DNA from: an uncultured Eubacteriales bacterium
GTDB lineage: Bacteria; Bacillota; Clostridia; Oscillospirales; Butyricicoccaceae
DNA: 49,536 nucleotides
NCBI GenBank assembly: GCA_910586105.1
Contig: CAJUGU010000008.1
Coordinates: forward strand, 1-49,536
Reading direction: 5' to 3'
The first letter of the stretch is position 1; each line of letters starts with the position of its first letter. A program made the position numbers and the translations under genes. Under the pieces are notes generated by a model. It was not told the origin of the DNA, made no database searches, and saw only the letters and a list, made by a program, of their open reading frames with translations. Shown piece after piece: positions 7,744 to 15,556 of the stretch.

Positions 7744-7989
7744 TCAGTCGTTGAGGTAGTTTTGTACAAGCTCCTGCATCAGTTCGTCGCGGTCGATGCG
7801 GCGAATGAGGGAACGCGCGTTATTGTGGTTGGTGATATATGTCGGATCTTCGGAGAGCAGATAGCCAACGATCTGATTGATCGGATTGTATCCTTTTTCC
7901 TTCAGCGCATCGTAAACCGTGGTCAAAATACGCTTCATCTCCTTATTGGTATCATCGATCAAGCTAAATTTTCTCGTTCCGTCAAGCAT
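7744..7989 (-). CDS. ireB: IreB family regulatory phosphoprotein (UPF0297)
   Basis: 81-aa protein matching the IreB/YrzL family, including the near-invariant EKGYNPINQIVGYLLS core, the DPTYIT segment and the C-terminal RDELMQELVQNYL. IreB is an N-terminal Thr-phosphorylated substrate of the Ser/Thr kinase IreK/PrkC in enterococci, where it affects cephalosporin resistance and envelope stress; a Thr stands at position 5 here. In most Firmicutes ireB sits with alaS and ruvX, so its place downstream of pheT is a local rearrangement. GAAAGGAGAG precedes the ATG at 7989. It has its own promoter in the gap after pheT. Confidence 0.93.
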   Translation of the reverse strand: MLDGTRKFSLIDDTNKEMKRILTTVYDALKEKGYNPINQIVGYLLSEDPTYITNHNNARSLIRRIDRDELMQELVQNYLND

Positions 7990-8084
7990 TGCGGCTCTCT
8001 CCTTTCATAAAAATAATTTTCCGGCGGGTGCAGCCAACCCGCAGCCGGAGGGGCGTGCGTTGAGTTCCAATACTCCCCACCACT

Positions 8085-8113
8085 AGAATAATACAAAAAT
8101 CGCGATTTGTAAA
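8085..8113 (-). promoter_or_regulatory. Promoter of ireB
   Basis: Minus-strand TTTACA (8108-8113), a 17-bp spacer and TATTCT (8085-8090), in the gap between pheT and ireB. Confidence 0.6.
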
Positions 8114-8116
8114 GAG

Positions 8117-10822
8117 TTATCCGCGAAGAATTGCAGAAAATTCTGTTTCCAGCGCGCGGATGGCCTTCTGCATGGCGGCGTCGCATTCCTCGTCGGTCAG
8201 CGTGCGGTCGGACGCGCGCATCGAAAGGGAGTACGCCACCGATTTTTTGCCTTCCGGCACCTGGCTGCCGCGGTAAACGTCGAACAGCGTTACGCTCTCC
8301 AAAATGGAGCCTGCGGAGCTGCGGATCGCGGCTTCCAGGCTGGCGACCGGGACTTCGTCCGCGACCAGCACAGCGATATCCCTTGCGGAAGCCGGGAATT
8401 TCGGAAGCGGCTGATAGAGCTTCACGGTCGCGGCGCAGCCATACAGCGCGTCCATCGAGAGCTCGGCGGCGAGCACCTCGCCGGAGATGCCGAAGCCCTT
8501 GGCAACGGCCGGGTGGATCGTGCCAAACGTACCCAGCAGCGTTTCTCCCGAGAAGACCTTCGCGCAGCGCCCCGGATGATAGGAGGGGTTCGCGGCGTCC
8601 GCTGTAAAGCGGACATCCTTCACATCCAGCCGGCGGCAGAGCGCTTCGATCACGCCCTTGAAGGCGAAGAAGTCCAGACGGCCATAGCTGCCCAGCGTCA
8701 GGATGCGCGCTTCGTGCGGCAGCTGTTCCGCGTTGACCTTGCCGTTTTCCACGACCGGCGTATAGATTGTGCCGATCTCATAGAGGGAGACCGCCGGGTT
8801 CCGGTGCGCATAGTTGTGCGCCAGCGCGTCCAGCATGGAAGGCAGTACGGTGGTGCGCATGATCGAAAAGTCTTCGCCCAGCGGGTTGGTGATCGTCACC
8901 GACAGGCGGCGCGGATCGTCCGCAGGCAGCGCGATGCTGTCATAGATCCTGGGGCTGACGAAGGAGAAGGTCATGGACTGGTCGAAGCCTGCCGACAGGC
9001 AAACGTCGCCCGCCGTCCGCTCCATACGCTGGCGGAGGCTCAGGCCGCCCTGGACGGTCTCGCCCGCATACAGCCGGGTCGGGATGTTGTTGTAGCCATA
9101 AATGCGCGCGACTTCCTCCGCGAGGTCGCACATACGCTCGATATCCGTGCGGAACGAAGGGACGGTCACGGTGCCGCCGTCGACCTTGAAATACAGGCGT
9201 TCGAGGATTGCCTTCTGTTCGTCCGCGGAAAGCGTTAAGCCGAGCAGGGCGTTCATCTTGTCCGGCTCGAAGGGCAGGGTCTTGGGCTCCGGCGCGGAGA
9301 AGTCCACGTCGATGATGCCGTCGATGACCTCGCCCGCGCCAAGCTGTTCGACCAGCTCGCAGGCACGCAGCACGGCGGGCAGGGTGTTCTTGGGGTCAAG
9401 CCCCTTCTCGAAGCGGCCCGAGGCTTCGGTGCGCATCCCGAGCGCCTTTGCGGTCACGCGGATGGTCGCACCGTGGAAGCAGGCCGATTCAAAGACGACC
9501 GTTTGGGTCGTGTCGGTGATTTCAGAGTTTGCGCCGCCCATGACGCCTGCGATCGCGACCGGCTTGGAGCCGTCGCAGATGGCGAGCATTTCCGGGGTGA
9601 TGGCGCGCGACTGTCCGTCCAACGTCTGGATGGCTTCGTCCGGCTGGGGACGGCGGACCACGATCTGACCGTCTGCAAGGCAGGCGTAGTCAAAGGCGTG
9701 CATGGGCTGCCCATATTCCAGCATGACGTAGTTGGTGATATCCACAATGTTGTTGATTGGGCGCACCCCGGCGGCGTGCAGGCGCTGGCGCATCCAAGAG
9801 GGGGAAGGCTCGATCTTGATGTTTTTCACCAGCTTTGCCGTGTAGCGCGGGCAAAGCTCCGGCTCCTTGACATCGACCGAAAGGTGCTCGCGGATATCGC
9901 CGCCGCAGCCCTTGACCTGCGGCTCCGGGATTGAGAGCGGGCGGTCGAAGGTCGCAGCCGTTTCGCGCGCCAGACCAATGACGGAAAGGCAATCCGGACG
10001 GTTGGAGGTGATCTCAAAATCGGCGACCAGCTCGTCAAGGCCGAGCACTTTACGGATATCGTCGCCCGGCTCCGCGCTTTCCTCGTCCAGGATGAAGATG
10101 CCGTCCTCAATGCAGTGCGGGAATTCTGCCTGCTGCGCGTGCAGATCGGCCAGCGTGCAGACCGCGCCGCGCCCGGTATCCACTGCGACGAAGTCGTCTT
10201 CATGGATGTTGGCGCAGCCGGTCGCGACCGTCTCGCTGCCGCTGCCGAGGTCGACCGTCAGCTCATACTGGGAATATCCGGTCGTTTTGACCGCAAGGAC
10301 CTTCGCGGCGCAGACCTTGCCGAAGATCTTGAGGCCGGGGAAGAGCGTTTCCGGCAGGGAGGGCTTTTCGCCCTTCAAGCAGGCGTAATCGTTCAGGATC
10401 GCGGCGGCGCGGATCTGCGCGTAGGGGGCGTTGTGGATGTCGAGCGCCAGCTCCTTCAATGAGCAGAGCATGCCGTTGGACTGCTCGCCGCGCAGCTTAC
10501 CCTTGGTGATCTTGATCCCCCCGGGAAGGGTCGACTTGTGCTTGGCGACCGGGATCCGATCGCCGACGTGGATGTTCCAGGCGCCGGTGCAGATCTGGAT
10601 GGTCTCCCCGCCGACGTCGATCTGGCAGATCCACATGTGGTCGGAATTGGGGTGGCGCGTCAGCCCGGCGATCCGGCCGACGACGACGTTTTCGATCTCC
10701 GCGCCGAGCGAAACGACTTCTTCCACCTTGGAGCCGGACATGGTGAGCGCGGCGTCATATTCGCGCGGGGTGACGCCTTCGATGCTGGTATAATCAGAAA
10801 GCCAGGAAAGCGGCAGTTTCAT
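8117..10822 (-). CDS. pheT: Phenylalanine-tRNA ligase beta subunit, enlarged
   Basis: Beta subunit of the (alpha-beta)2 phenylalanyl-tRNA synthetase. In order: the N-terminal region MKLPLSWLSDY, an EMAP/OB tRNA-binding fold (about 44-115), the B3/B4 editing region, the B5 domain, the catalytic-like core, and the C-terminal FDX-ACB anticodon-binding domain (about 808-901, from LPKFPASARDIAV). At 901 aa it is about 100 aa longer than usual. The extra block is residues 125-235, between SLKELAL and CIEDGIFIL, and contains a second OB-like segment (168-213: VDLGSGSETVATGCANIHED) that mirrors the first. It follows pheS after 26 bp in one T-box-controlled transcript. Confidence 0.96.
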   Translation of the reverse strand: MKLPLSWLSDYTSIEGVTPREYDAALTMSGSKVEEVVSLGAEIENVVVGRIAGLTRHPNSDHMWICQIDVGGETIQICTGAWNIHVGDRIPVAKHKSTLPGGIKITKGKLRGEQSNGMLCSLKELALDIHNAPYAQIRAAAILNDYACLKGEKPSLPETLFPGLKIFGKVCAAKVLAVKTTGYSQYELTVDLGSGSETVATGCANIHEDDFVAVDTGRGAVCTLADLHAQQAEFPHCIEDGIFILDEESAEPGDDIRKVLGLDELVADFEITSNRPDCLSVIGLARETAATFDRPLSIPEPQVKGCGGDIREHLSVDVKEPELCPRYTAKLVKNIKIEPSPSWMRQRLHAAGVRPINNIVDITNYVMLEYGQPMHAFDYACLADGQIVVRRPQPDEAIQTLDGQSRAITPEMLAICDGSKPVAIAGVMGGANSEITDTTQTVVFESACFHGATIRVTAKALGMRTEASGRFEKGLDPKNTLPAVLRACELVEQLGAGEVIDGIIDVDFSAPEPKTLPFEPDKMNALLGLTLSADEQKAILERLYFKVDGGTVTVPSFRTDIERMCDLAEEVARIYGYNNIPTRLYAGETVQGGLSLRQRMERTAGDVCLSAGFDQSMTFSFVSPRIYDSIALPADDPRRLSVTITNPLGEDFSIMRTTVLPSMLDALAHNYAHRNPAVSLYEIGTIYTPVVENGKVNAEQLPHEARILTLGSYGRLDFFAFKGVIEALCRRLDVKDVRFTADAANPSYHPGRCAKVFSGETLLGTFGTIHPAVAKGFGISGEVLAAELSMDALYGCAATVKLYQPLPKFPASARDIAVLVADEVPVASLEAAIRSSAGSILESVTLFDVYRGSQVPEGKKSVAYSLSMRASDRTLTDEECDAAMQKAIRALETEFSAILRG

Positions 10823-10848
10823 GATAGTATTTCCTCCTCTTCCTCATA

Positions 10849-11868
10849 TTAAAACTGTTCCAGGAAACGGATGTCATTTTCATAGAACAGGCGGATGTCG
10901 TCGATCTTGAACCGCCCCATGACCGTGCGCTCCAGGCCGACGCCGAACGCGTAGCCGGAATATTCCTCCGGGTCGATGCCGCACATCTCGAGCACGTGCG
11001 GATGCACCATGCCGCAGCCAAGGATCTCGATCCAGCCCTCGCCTTTACACAGGCGGCAGCCTTCGCCGTGGCAGCGGTAGCACTGGATATCCATTTCCGC
11101 GGAGGGTTCGGTGAAGGGGAAGTGGTGGGGACGGAAGCGGACGACGGTTTCGTCGCCGTAAAGGCGTTTTGCGAACAGCTCCAAAATGCCCTTGAGGTCG
11201 CTCATGGCGATGCCCTTGTCAACGACCAGACCTTCGATCTGGTGGAACAGCGGGGAATGGGTTGCGTCCGAGGCGTCGGAACGGTAAACGCGGCCGGGCG
11301 CGATGATGCGGATCGGCGGCTTCTTTTTCTCCATCGTGCGCACCTGCATGCCCGAGGTCTGGGTGCGCAGCACGACGTTCTCCGAAATATAAAAGGTATC
11401 CTGCGTGTCGCGCGCCGGGTGATCCTTCGGGATGTTGAGCGCTTCAAAGTTATAGTAATCGAGCTCGACCTCGGGGCCGTCGGCGACCGAGAAGCCCAGG
11501 CCGATGAAGATGTCCTTGATCTCGTCGAGCACCAGATCCAGCGGGTGCTTGTGGCCCAGCGCGGCGCCGGTACCGGGCATGGTCACGTCGAGCGTTTCCG
11601 CCTTCAGGCGGGCTTCCATCGCGAGCGCAGAGAGCTTCTCGCGCTGCTCGTCAAGCGCTTGCTCGACGGCGGCGCGCACGTCGTTGACCAGCTGGCCAAT
11701 GGCGGGACGCTCTTCGGGGGAAAGGCTTTTCATGCCCTTAAGCAGGGCGGTCAGCTCGCCCTTTTTGCCAAGGAATTTGACGCGGACGGCGTCAAGGTCG
11801 CGGGCGTTCGCGGCGGCAGAAAGCTCCTGCTTTGCGCTCGCGAGGATCGCTTCGAGCTGCTGTTTCAT
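10849..11868 (-). CDS. pheS: Phenylalanine-tRNA ligase alpha subunit
   Basis: Catalytic alpha subunit that charges tRNA(Phe) with phenylalanine. The 339-aa protein has an N-terminal coiled-coil arm (1-90) and a class II aminoacyl-tRNA synthetase core. Motif 2 surrounds APGRVYRSDASDATHSPLFH and motif 3 is GYAFGVGLERTVMGRF near the C-terminus. A Cys pattern CYRCHGEGCRLC lies before motif 3, as in other Firmicutes PheS. It is first gene of the pheS-pheT operon and is read through the T-box leader. Confidence 0.97.
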   Translation of the reverse strand: MKQQLEAILASAKQELSAAANARDLDAVRVKFLGKKGELTALLKGMKSLSPEERPAIGQLVNDVRAAVEQALDEQREKLSALAMEARLKAETLDVTMPGTGAALGHKHPLDLVLDEIKDIFIGLGFSVADGPEVELDYYNFEALNIPKDHPARDTQDTFYISENVVLRTQTSGMQVRTMEKKKPPIRIIAPGRVYRSDASDATHSPLFHQIEGLVVDKGIAMSDLKGILELFAKRLYGDETVVRFRPHHFPFTEPSAEMDIQCYRCHGEGCRLCKGEGWIEILGCGMVHPHVLEMCGIDPEEYSGYAFGVGLERTVMGRFKIDDIRLFYENDIRFLEQF

Positions 11869-11905
11869 TCATGTACACTCCTTTTTGATGATGTGGGGCG
11901 GCGGA

Positions 11906-12206
11906 AATAAAGAAGCCCCCGTCCTGCGTTTAGGACGAAGGCTGTAAGGCTTCCGTGGTACCACCTAAATTCGCGGCAACGCGCCGCGCACTTAATCGCG
12001 CCCGCCAATCCCTGTAAAGGCAGCGGGCTTCACAGCCCGATAACGGGGGCCGGTCGGGGCGGCTTACTGGTCAAGGTTCGGCGGCCCTGCTCGCAGGGGA
12101 ACTTCCGGGAAACGCCTTTGGGGCGGCTTACAGCCGATGGCCGCCGTTCTCTGGGCAAAGGGAGGTCTCGCGTACTTTTCCTGGTCCATGCAGTTTTTCA
12201 ATATCG
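11906..12206 (-). ncRNA. T-box leader of pheST
   Basis: Transcription-attenuating riboswitch sensing uncharged tRNA(Phe). The T-box core GGTGGTACCACGG is at 11953-11965 (minus strand), just before the terminator hairpin (stem arms 11948-11953 with 11912-11917 and 11932-11937 with 11920-11925, then TTTATT). Stem I shows an AAAAGTACGC segment, an AG-bulge CAGAGAA and paired arms GGCGGC/GCCGCC. The specifier loop is likely around 12099-12111, where two TTC (Phe) triplets occur; I cannot decide which is read. Uncharged tRNA should stabilise the antiterminator and allow pheST transcription. Confidence 0.93.
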
Positions 12207-12212
12207 TTTAAT

Positions 12213-12241
12213 ACTATACCATGTTTTTGGATCGATTGCAA
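12213..12241 (-). promoter_or_regulatory. Promoter of the pheST T-box transcript
   Basis: Minus-strand TTGCAA (12236-12241), a 17-bp spacer and TATAGT (12213-12218), giving a transcription start near 12206. Confidence 0.75.
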
Positions 12242-12364
12242 GGGGGGAACTGCATTTTACACGGCAAATTTTCGCCGCGCTGACGAAGGCCGGACTCGGG
12301 CGCGGCGCGTGTTTGTCTGGCCCGGCTGTTTTTCAGCGGCAGTGCGGGGAATTCCGCCGCGCTA

Positions 12365-12393
12365 TTGACAAGTTGACGACTTTCCGGTAAGAT
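12365..12393 (+). promoter_or_regulatory. Promoter of the FAD-dehydrogenase transcript
   Basis: A perfect TTGACA (12365-12370), a 17-bp spacer and TAAGAT (12388-12393). Start expected near 12400, leaving a 5' leader of about 130 nt. Confidence 0.75.
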
Positions 12394-12399
12394 AAAGAA

Positions 12400-12514
12400 T
12401 AGAAAAGGATCGCAGAGCCATGGAGTTGGTTCGATGAAGTCGTAGGCTGCTGGGCGGCTGGCTGCGGCGCCTCCCATGAGGGAGCTGCGCAGCCGCTGGG
12501 AAAGCGGCTTTTTT
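12400..12514 (+). promoter_or_regulatory. Candidate attenuator or riboswitch leader
   Basis: The leader ends in an intrinsic terminator (AGCCGCT 12491-12497, 5-nt loop, AGCGGCT 12503-12509, Ts to 12514) only 20 nt before the start codon of the next gene. GCAGCC (12489-12494), which overlaps the terminator's 5' arm, can instead pair with GGCTGC at 12445-12450 or 12460-12465, so terminator and antiterminator folds exclude each other. No T-box core or known riboswitch consensus was recognised. A separate short RNA ending at this terminator is the alternative. Confidence 0.55.
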
Positions 12515-12533
12515 GTGGGAAAGGAGCTTAAAA

Positions 12534-13922
12534 ATGAACGCTGACGTTGTAATTGTCGGAGCGGGCCCCGCAGGGATCTTTACCGCGCTGGAAATGCTGC
12601 GGAAGGGCAGCAGGAAGAAGATCGTCCTGATCGAAAAAGGACAGCCCATCGAGCGCCGCGCCTGCCCGAAAAGCAAAACGAAGAAGTGCATGAACTGCCG
12701 TCCTTATTGCCATATCACGACCGGCTTTTCGGGCGCGGGCGCGTTTTCGGACGGTAAACTTTCCCTCAGCTGCGAGGTCGGCGGCGAGCTGCCGTCCCTG
12801 ATCGGGGAACCGCTCGCGCAGGAAACGATCGATTACACCGATCAGATCTATCTGGAATTTGGGGCGGATGAACGCGTCGAGGGCATCAGCAACACCGACG
12901 AGGTGAAGGACATCCGCAAGCGCGCGATCCAGGCGGGGCTCAAGCTGGTCGACTGCCCGATCCGGCACCTCGGCACCGAAAAGGCGCAGGAGATCTACCG
13001 CGCCATTCAGGAACACCTGCTGGCGAACGGGGTCGAGATCCTGTTCGGTTGCCAGTGTGAAAACATCCTTCTGGAAGGGGACGTCTGTCGGGGCGTGTAC
13101 ATCTCGGACGGCAAGATGGAACGCGAGATTCGCGCGGAACATACGATCATTGCGACTGGGCGGCGCGGCGCGGACTGGCTGGAACATATCTGCGCGGAAC
13201 ACAACATTGCGCATAAGCCGGGGACGGTCGATATCGGCGTGCGCGTCGAGGTGCGCAACGAGGTCATGGAGCACGTGAACAACGTCCTTTATGAATCCAA
13301 ATTGATTGGATATCCAAAGCCTTTTAAAAATAAGGTGCGCACCTTCTGCCAGAACCCGGGCGGCTTCGTCAGTCAGGAAAATTATGACAACGACCTCGCG
13401 GTCGTCAACGGACATTCGTATAAGGATCTGAAATCGTCCAATACCAACCTCGCGATTTTGTGTTCGCACAATTTTTCGGAGCCGTTCAATCAGCCTATCG
13501 AGTATGCGCAGAAGATCGGCGAACTGACTAATATGCTTGGCGCGGGGCGCATCCTCGTGCAGCGTTATGGCGACATTTTGGACGGTAAACGCACCTGGGA
13601 CAAGGAGCTTTCGCGCTCCAATCTGCGTCCGACTTTACCGGACGCTGTGGCAGGCGATATCACGGCGGCGATGCCTTACCGCGCAATGATCAACATTTTA
13701 GGGTTCATGCAGGCGGTTGACCATGTCGTGCCGGGATTCGCGTCAGTGGAAACCCTGCTGTATTCGCCCGAGCTGAAGTTTTATTCCAACTGCGTCAAGA
13801 TGGACGCTGAATTTAACACGAATGTAAAGGGTTTGCATTGTCTGGGGGATTCCAGCGGCTGGACGCGCGGACTGATGATGGCGTCCGCAATGGGCGTACT
13901 GATGGGACGCAGATTGGTGTAA
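12534..13922 (+). CDS. FAD-dependent dehydrogenase (COG2509-like)
   Basis: Cytosolic flavoprotein of 462 aa. A Rossmann dinucleotide-binding motif VVIVGAGPAGIFTAL begins at residue 5. A Cys-rich segment (RACPKSKTKKCMNCRPYC) follows, then GFSGAGAFSDGKLSL, a second glycine-rich strand IIATGRRGADW, and a C-terminal FAD-contact motif LGDSSGWTRGLMMASAMG. This is the pattern of the uncharacterised dehydrogenase group COG2509; the substrate is unknown. Start at 12534 with AAAGGAG upstream; the in-frame start 21 bp earlier falls before that site. The terminator-bearing leader suggests regulation by premature termination. Confidence 0.88.
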   Translation: MNADVVIVGAGPAGIFTALEMLRKGSRKKIVLIEKGQPIERRACPKSKTKKCMNCRPYCHITTGFSGAGAFSDGKLSLSCEVGGELPSLIGEPLAQETIDYTDQIYLEFGADERVEGISNTDEVKDIRKRAIQAGLKLVDCPIRHLGTEKAQEIYRAIQEHLLANGVEILFGCQCENILLEGDVCRGVYISDGKMEREIRAEHTIIATGRRGADWLEHICAEHNIAHKPGTVDIGVRVEVRNEVMEHVNNVLYESKLIGYPKPFKNKVRTFCQNPGGFVSQENYDNDLAVVNGHSYKDLKSSNTNLAILCSHNFSEPFNQPIEYAQKIGELTNMLGAGRILVQRYGDILDGKRTWDKELSRSNLRPTLPDAVAGDITAAMPYRAMINILGFMQAVDHVVPGFASVETLLYSPELKFYSNCVKMDAEFNTNVKGLHCLGDSSGWTRGLMMASAMGVLMGRRLV

Positions 13923-14098
13923 AGGTCAAAGCCAGCGCCGGAACCGTCGGGCGCTGAGCGGGCCGGGATGGAAACCGTTCCTGAAAAGCGCCGAATGATA
14001 AGTCGCAGTAAAAGCCGTTCCCGCCCAAACATCAAATGGTAAAGTACGGTAAAAAGCCGTCTTCGGTTCAAATCCTGGACGAAAGCTGTAATAACAAC

Positions 14099-14135
14099 GC
14101 GCCATGTATGCATACCGCGTACATGGCGCTTTTTT
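14099..14135 (+). terminator. Terminator downstream of the FAD dehydrogenase
   Basis: GCGCCATGTA (14099-14108) pairs perfectly with TACATGGCGC (14120-14129), followed by six Ts. It stands 177 bp beyond the stop codon; I see no gene in between. Confidence 0.85.
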
Positions 14136-14162
14136 ACATTGCTCCAAAGAAAAGCCTTTCGC

Positions 14163-14489
14163 TCAGGGCAAGTTTTCTTCGCCCCATTGCTTCATATGCT
14201 CAAAAACAGGGAGAAAACTCTTCCCAAGGCCGGTAAGCTCGTACTCCACATGGGGCGGCACTTCCTGGAAATCGTGACGGATCAAAAATCCGTCTGCTTC
14301 CAGCTCACGGAGCTGCTTGGTCAGACTCGATTCCGTGATATCGCCGATTTGTCTGCGAAGCGCTCCGAAACGGCGCACGTCCCGGAACCCGATATAATAC
14401 AGGATCTCGATCTTCCATTTCCCGCCCAGAATCTTTTGTATGGTCGAAACGGTTTTGCACCGTTCGACCGCCAATGCGCTCTTTTTCAC
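14163..14489 (-). CDS. HxlR-family transcriptional regulator
   Basis: 108-aa winged-helix DNA-binding protein. The signature GGKWKIEILYYI follows an early Cys (AVERCKTV), then RFGALRRQIGDITESSLTKQLRELEADGFLIRH (recognition helix and wing) and a C-terminal VEYELTGLGKSFLPVF. HxlR/YodB-type regulators sense electrophiles, aldehydes or redox change, often through the N-terminal Cys. The GTG start at 14489 is chosen because GGAAGGGAG lies 8 nt upstream. The gene is divergent from the radical SAM pair, and a dyad overlapping their promoter is a likely target. Confidence 0.88.
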   Translation of the reverse strand: MKKSALAVERCKTVSTIQKILGGKWKIEILYYIGFRDVRRFGALRRQIGDITESSLTKQLRELEADGFLIRHDFQEVPPHVEYELTGLGKSFLPVFEHMKQWGEENLP

Positions 14490-14511
14490 GTCGGACACTC
14501 CCTTCCGGAAC

Positions 14512-14540
14512 AGTATACCACGCGCGCCGGAAAAAAGCAA
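14512..14540 (-). promoter_or_regulatory. Promoter of the HxlR-type gene
   Basis: Minus-strand TTGCTT (14535-14540), a 17-bp spacer and TATACT (14512-14517). Confidence 0.65.
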
Positions 14541-14577
14541 TGCACGCGCTGACGCGCGGGTACTGCAAAAAAATACC

Positions 14578-14609
14578 GTACTTGAAAAAAACTTGTACCC
14601 GGCTATAAT
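14578..14609 (+). promoter_or_regulatory. Radical SAM promoter with overlapping HxlR-like operator
   Basis: TTGAAA (14582-14587), a 16-bp spacer and TATAAT (14604-14609). GTAC at 14578-14581 and at 14595-14598 flank a symmetric ACTTG-A6-ACTTG segment over the -35 box, the spacing expected for a small winged-helix dimer. Confidence 0.6.
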
Positions 14610-14641
14610 GAGCACATACCAACGAAAAGGAGCGGTGTTTT

Positions 14642-15541
14642 ATGCACTACACAGGAACTATTTGGCGTCCGCCCTATGAAGCGGATTCGCTTTTGCTGGA
14701 AGTTACGGCGGGCTGCACGCATCATCGATGCAAATTCTGCACGTTATATAGCGATTTGCCATTCCCGTTCCGACTGTCGCCGATGGAAGACGTCGAAAGC
14801 GATCTGCGGGAGGCGCGCAGCGCCTTTCAACGCTGGGGAGGCCGAAGCGTCGACCGGGTGTTCCTGACCGGGGCAAACCCCTTCGTACTGTCTTATGAAA
14901 AGCTGAAGGCGATCGCGGAGCGGATCGGGGAACACCTTCCGAGGGTCAAGACGATCGGCGCCTTTGCACGGATCACGGATATCGCGCCCAAAACCGACCA
15001 GGAGCTTGCAGCGCTTGGCGCGATGGGTTACGACGGCCTGACGATCGGGGTCGAGACCGGCGACGACGAAGCGCTCGGCTTTATGAATAAGGGCTACGCG
15101 TCTGCCGATATCATCCGGCAATGCCAGCGGCTGGACGCCGCAGGCATTCATTATAACTTCTTTTATCTGGTGAGCATTTCCGGCGCAGGGCGCGGAGAGC
15201 TTGGCGCAAGATTGACCGCGGAGGTCTGCAACCAGCTGCATCCGACGCTGATCGGCGCGAATATGCTTACGATCTATCCCGACTCCGAGCTTTTCGCCGA
15301 GATCCAGCGCGGGAATTGGCAGGAGGAGAGCGAACTGGAAAAGTACCGCGAGATGCGGACGCTGATCGAAAATTTGCAGATCCCTGTGATCTTCGCGGCA
15401 ATGGGCGCTTCCAATGCCTACCAATTCCATGGGAAATTGCCCCGGGACCGCAAAAAACTGCTGGCCTTCCTCGACAAGATCATCGGGAATACCAGCGAAG
15501 CGGAATTGCAGCGCTATCGAAAAAGCGTGCATCATTTATGA
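14642..15541 (+). CDS. Radical SAM protein, C-x4-C-x2-C type (first of a tandem pair)
   Basis: 299-aa radical SAM enzyme. The [4Fe-4S] ligand motif near residue 25 is CTHHRCKFC, so it has CX4CX2C spacing instead of the canonical CX3CX2C; this variant is known in a group of uncharacterised radical SAM proteins. Further landmarks are VFLTGANPFVLSYEKL, GYDGLTIGVETGDDEAL and TIYPDSELF. No additional cluster or B12 domain is seen. AAAGGAG precedes the ATG. It is followed after 15 bp by a paralogue, giving a two-gene operon divergent from the HxlR-type regulator. The substrate is unknown. Confidence 0.88.
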   Translation: MHYTGTIWRPPYEADSLLLEVTAGCTHHRCKFCTLYSDLPFPFRLSPMEDVESDLREARSAFQRWGGRSVDRVFLTGANPFVLSYEKLKAIAERIGEHLPRVKTIGAFARITDIAPKTDQELAALGAMGYDGLTIGVETGDDEALGFMNKGYASADIIRQCQRLDAAGIHYNFFYLVSISGAGRGELGARLTAEVCNQLHPTLIGANMLTIYPDSELFAEIQRGNWQEESELEKYREMRTLIENLQIPVIFAAMGASNAYQFHGKLPRDRKKLLAFLDKIIGNTSEAELQRYRKSVHHL

Positions 15542-15556
15542 AGGGAGTGGCAATCC

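Noticed and set aside
7159..8010. Plus-strand open frame across the zinc-ribbon and ireB genes
   Set aside because: Antisense to two genes with clear motifs; the translation has no recognisable domain.
12400..12514. A known riboswitch class (TPP, FMN, ZTP, THF, guanidine, preQ1) in the FAD-dehydrogenase leader
   Set aside because: None of the conserved core sequences I know is present; left as an unassigned attenuator.
14065..14095. GGTTCAAATCC, a T-loop-like motif suggesting a tRNA
   Set aside because: The flanking bases do not form a 5-bp T-stem, and no acceptor, D or anticodon stems can be drawn around it.
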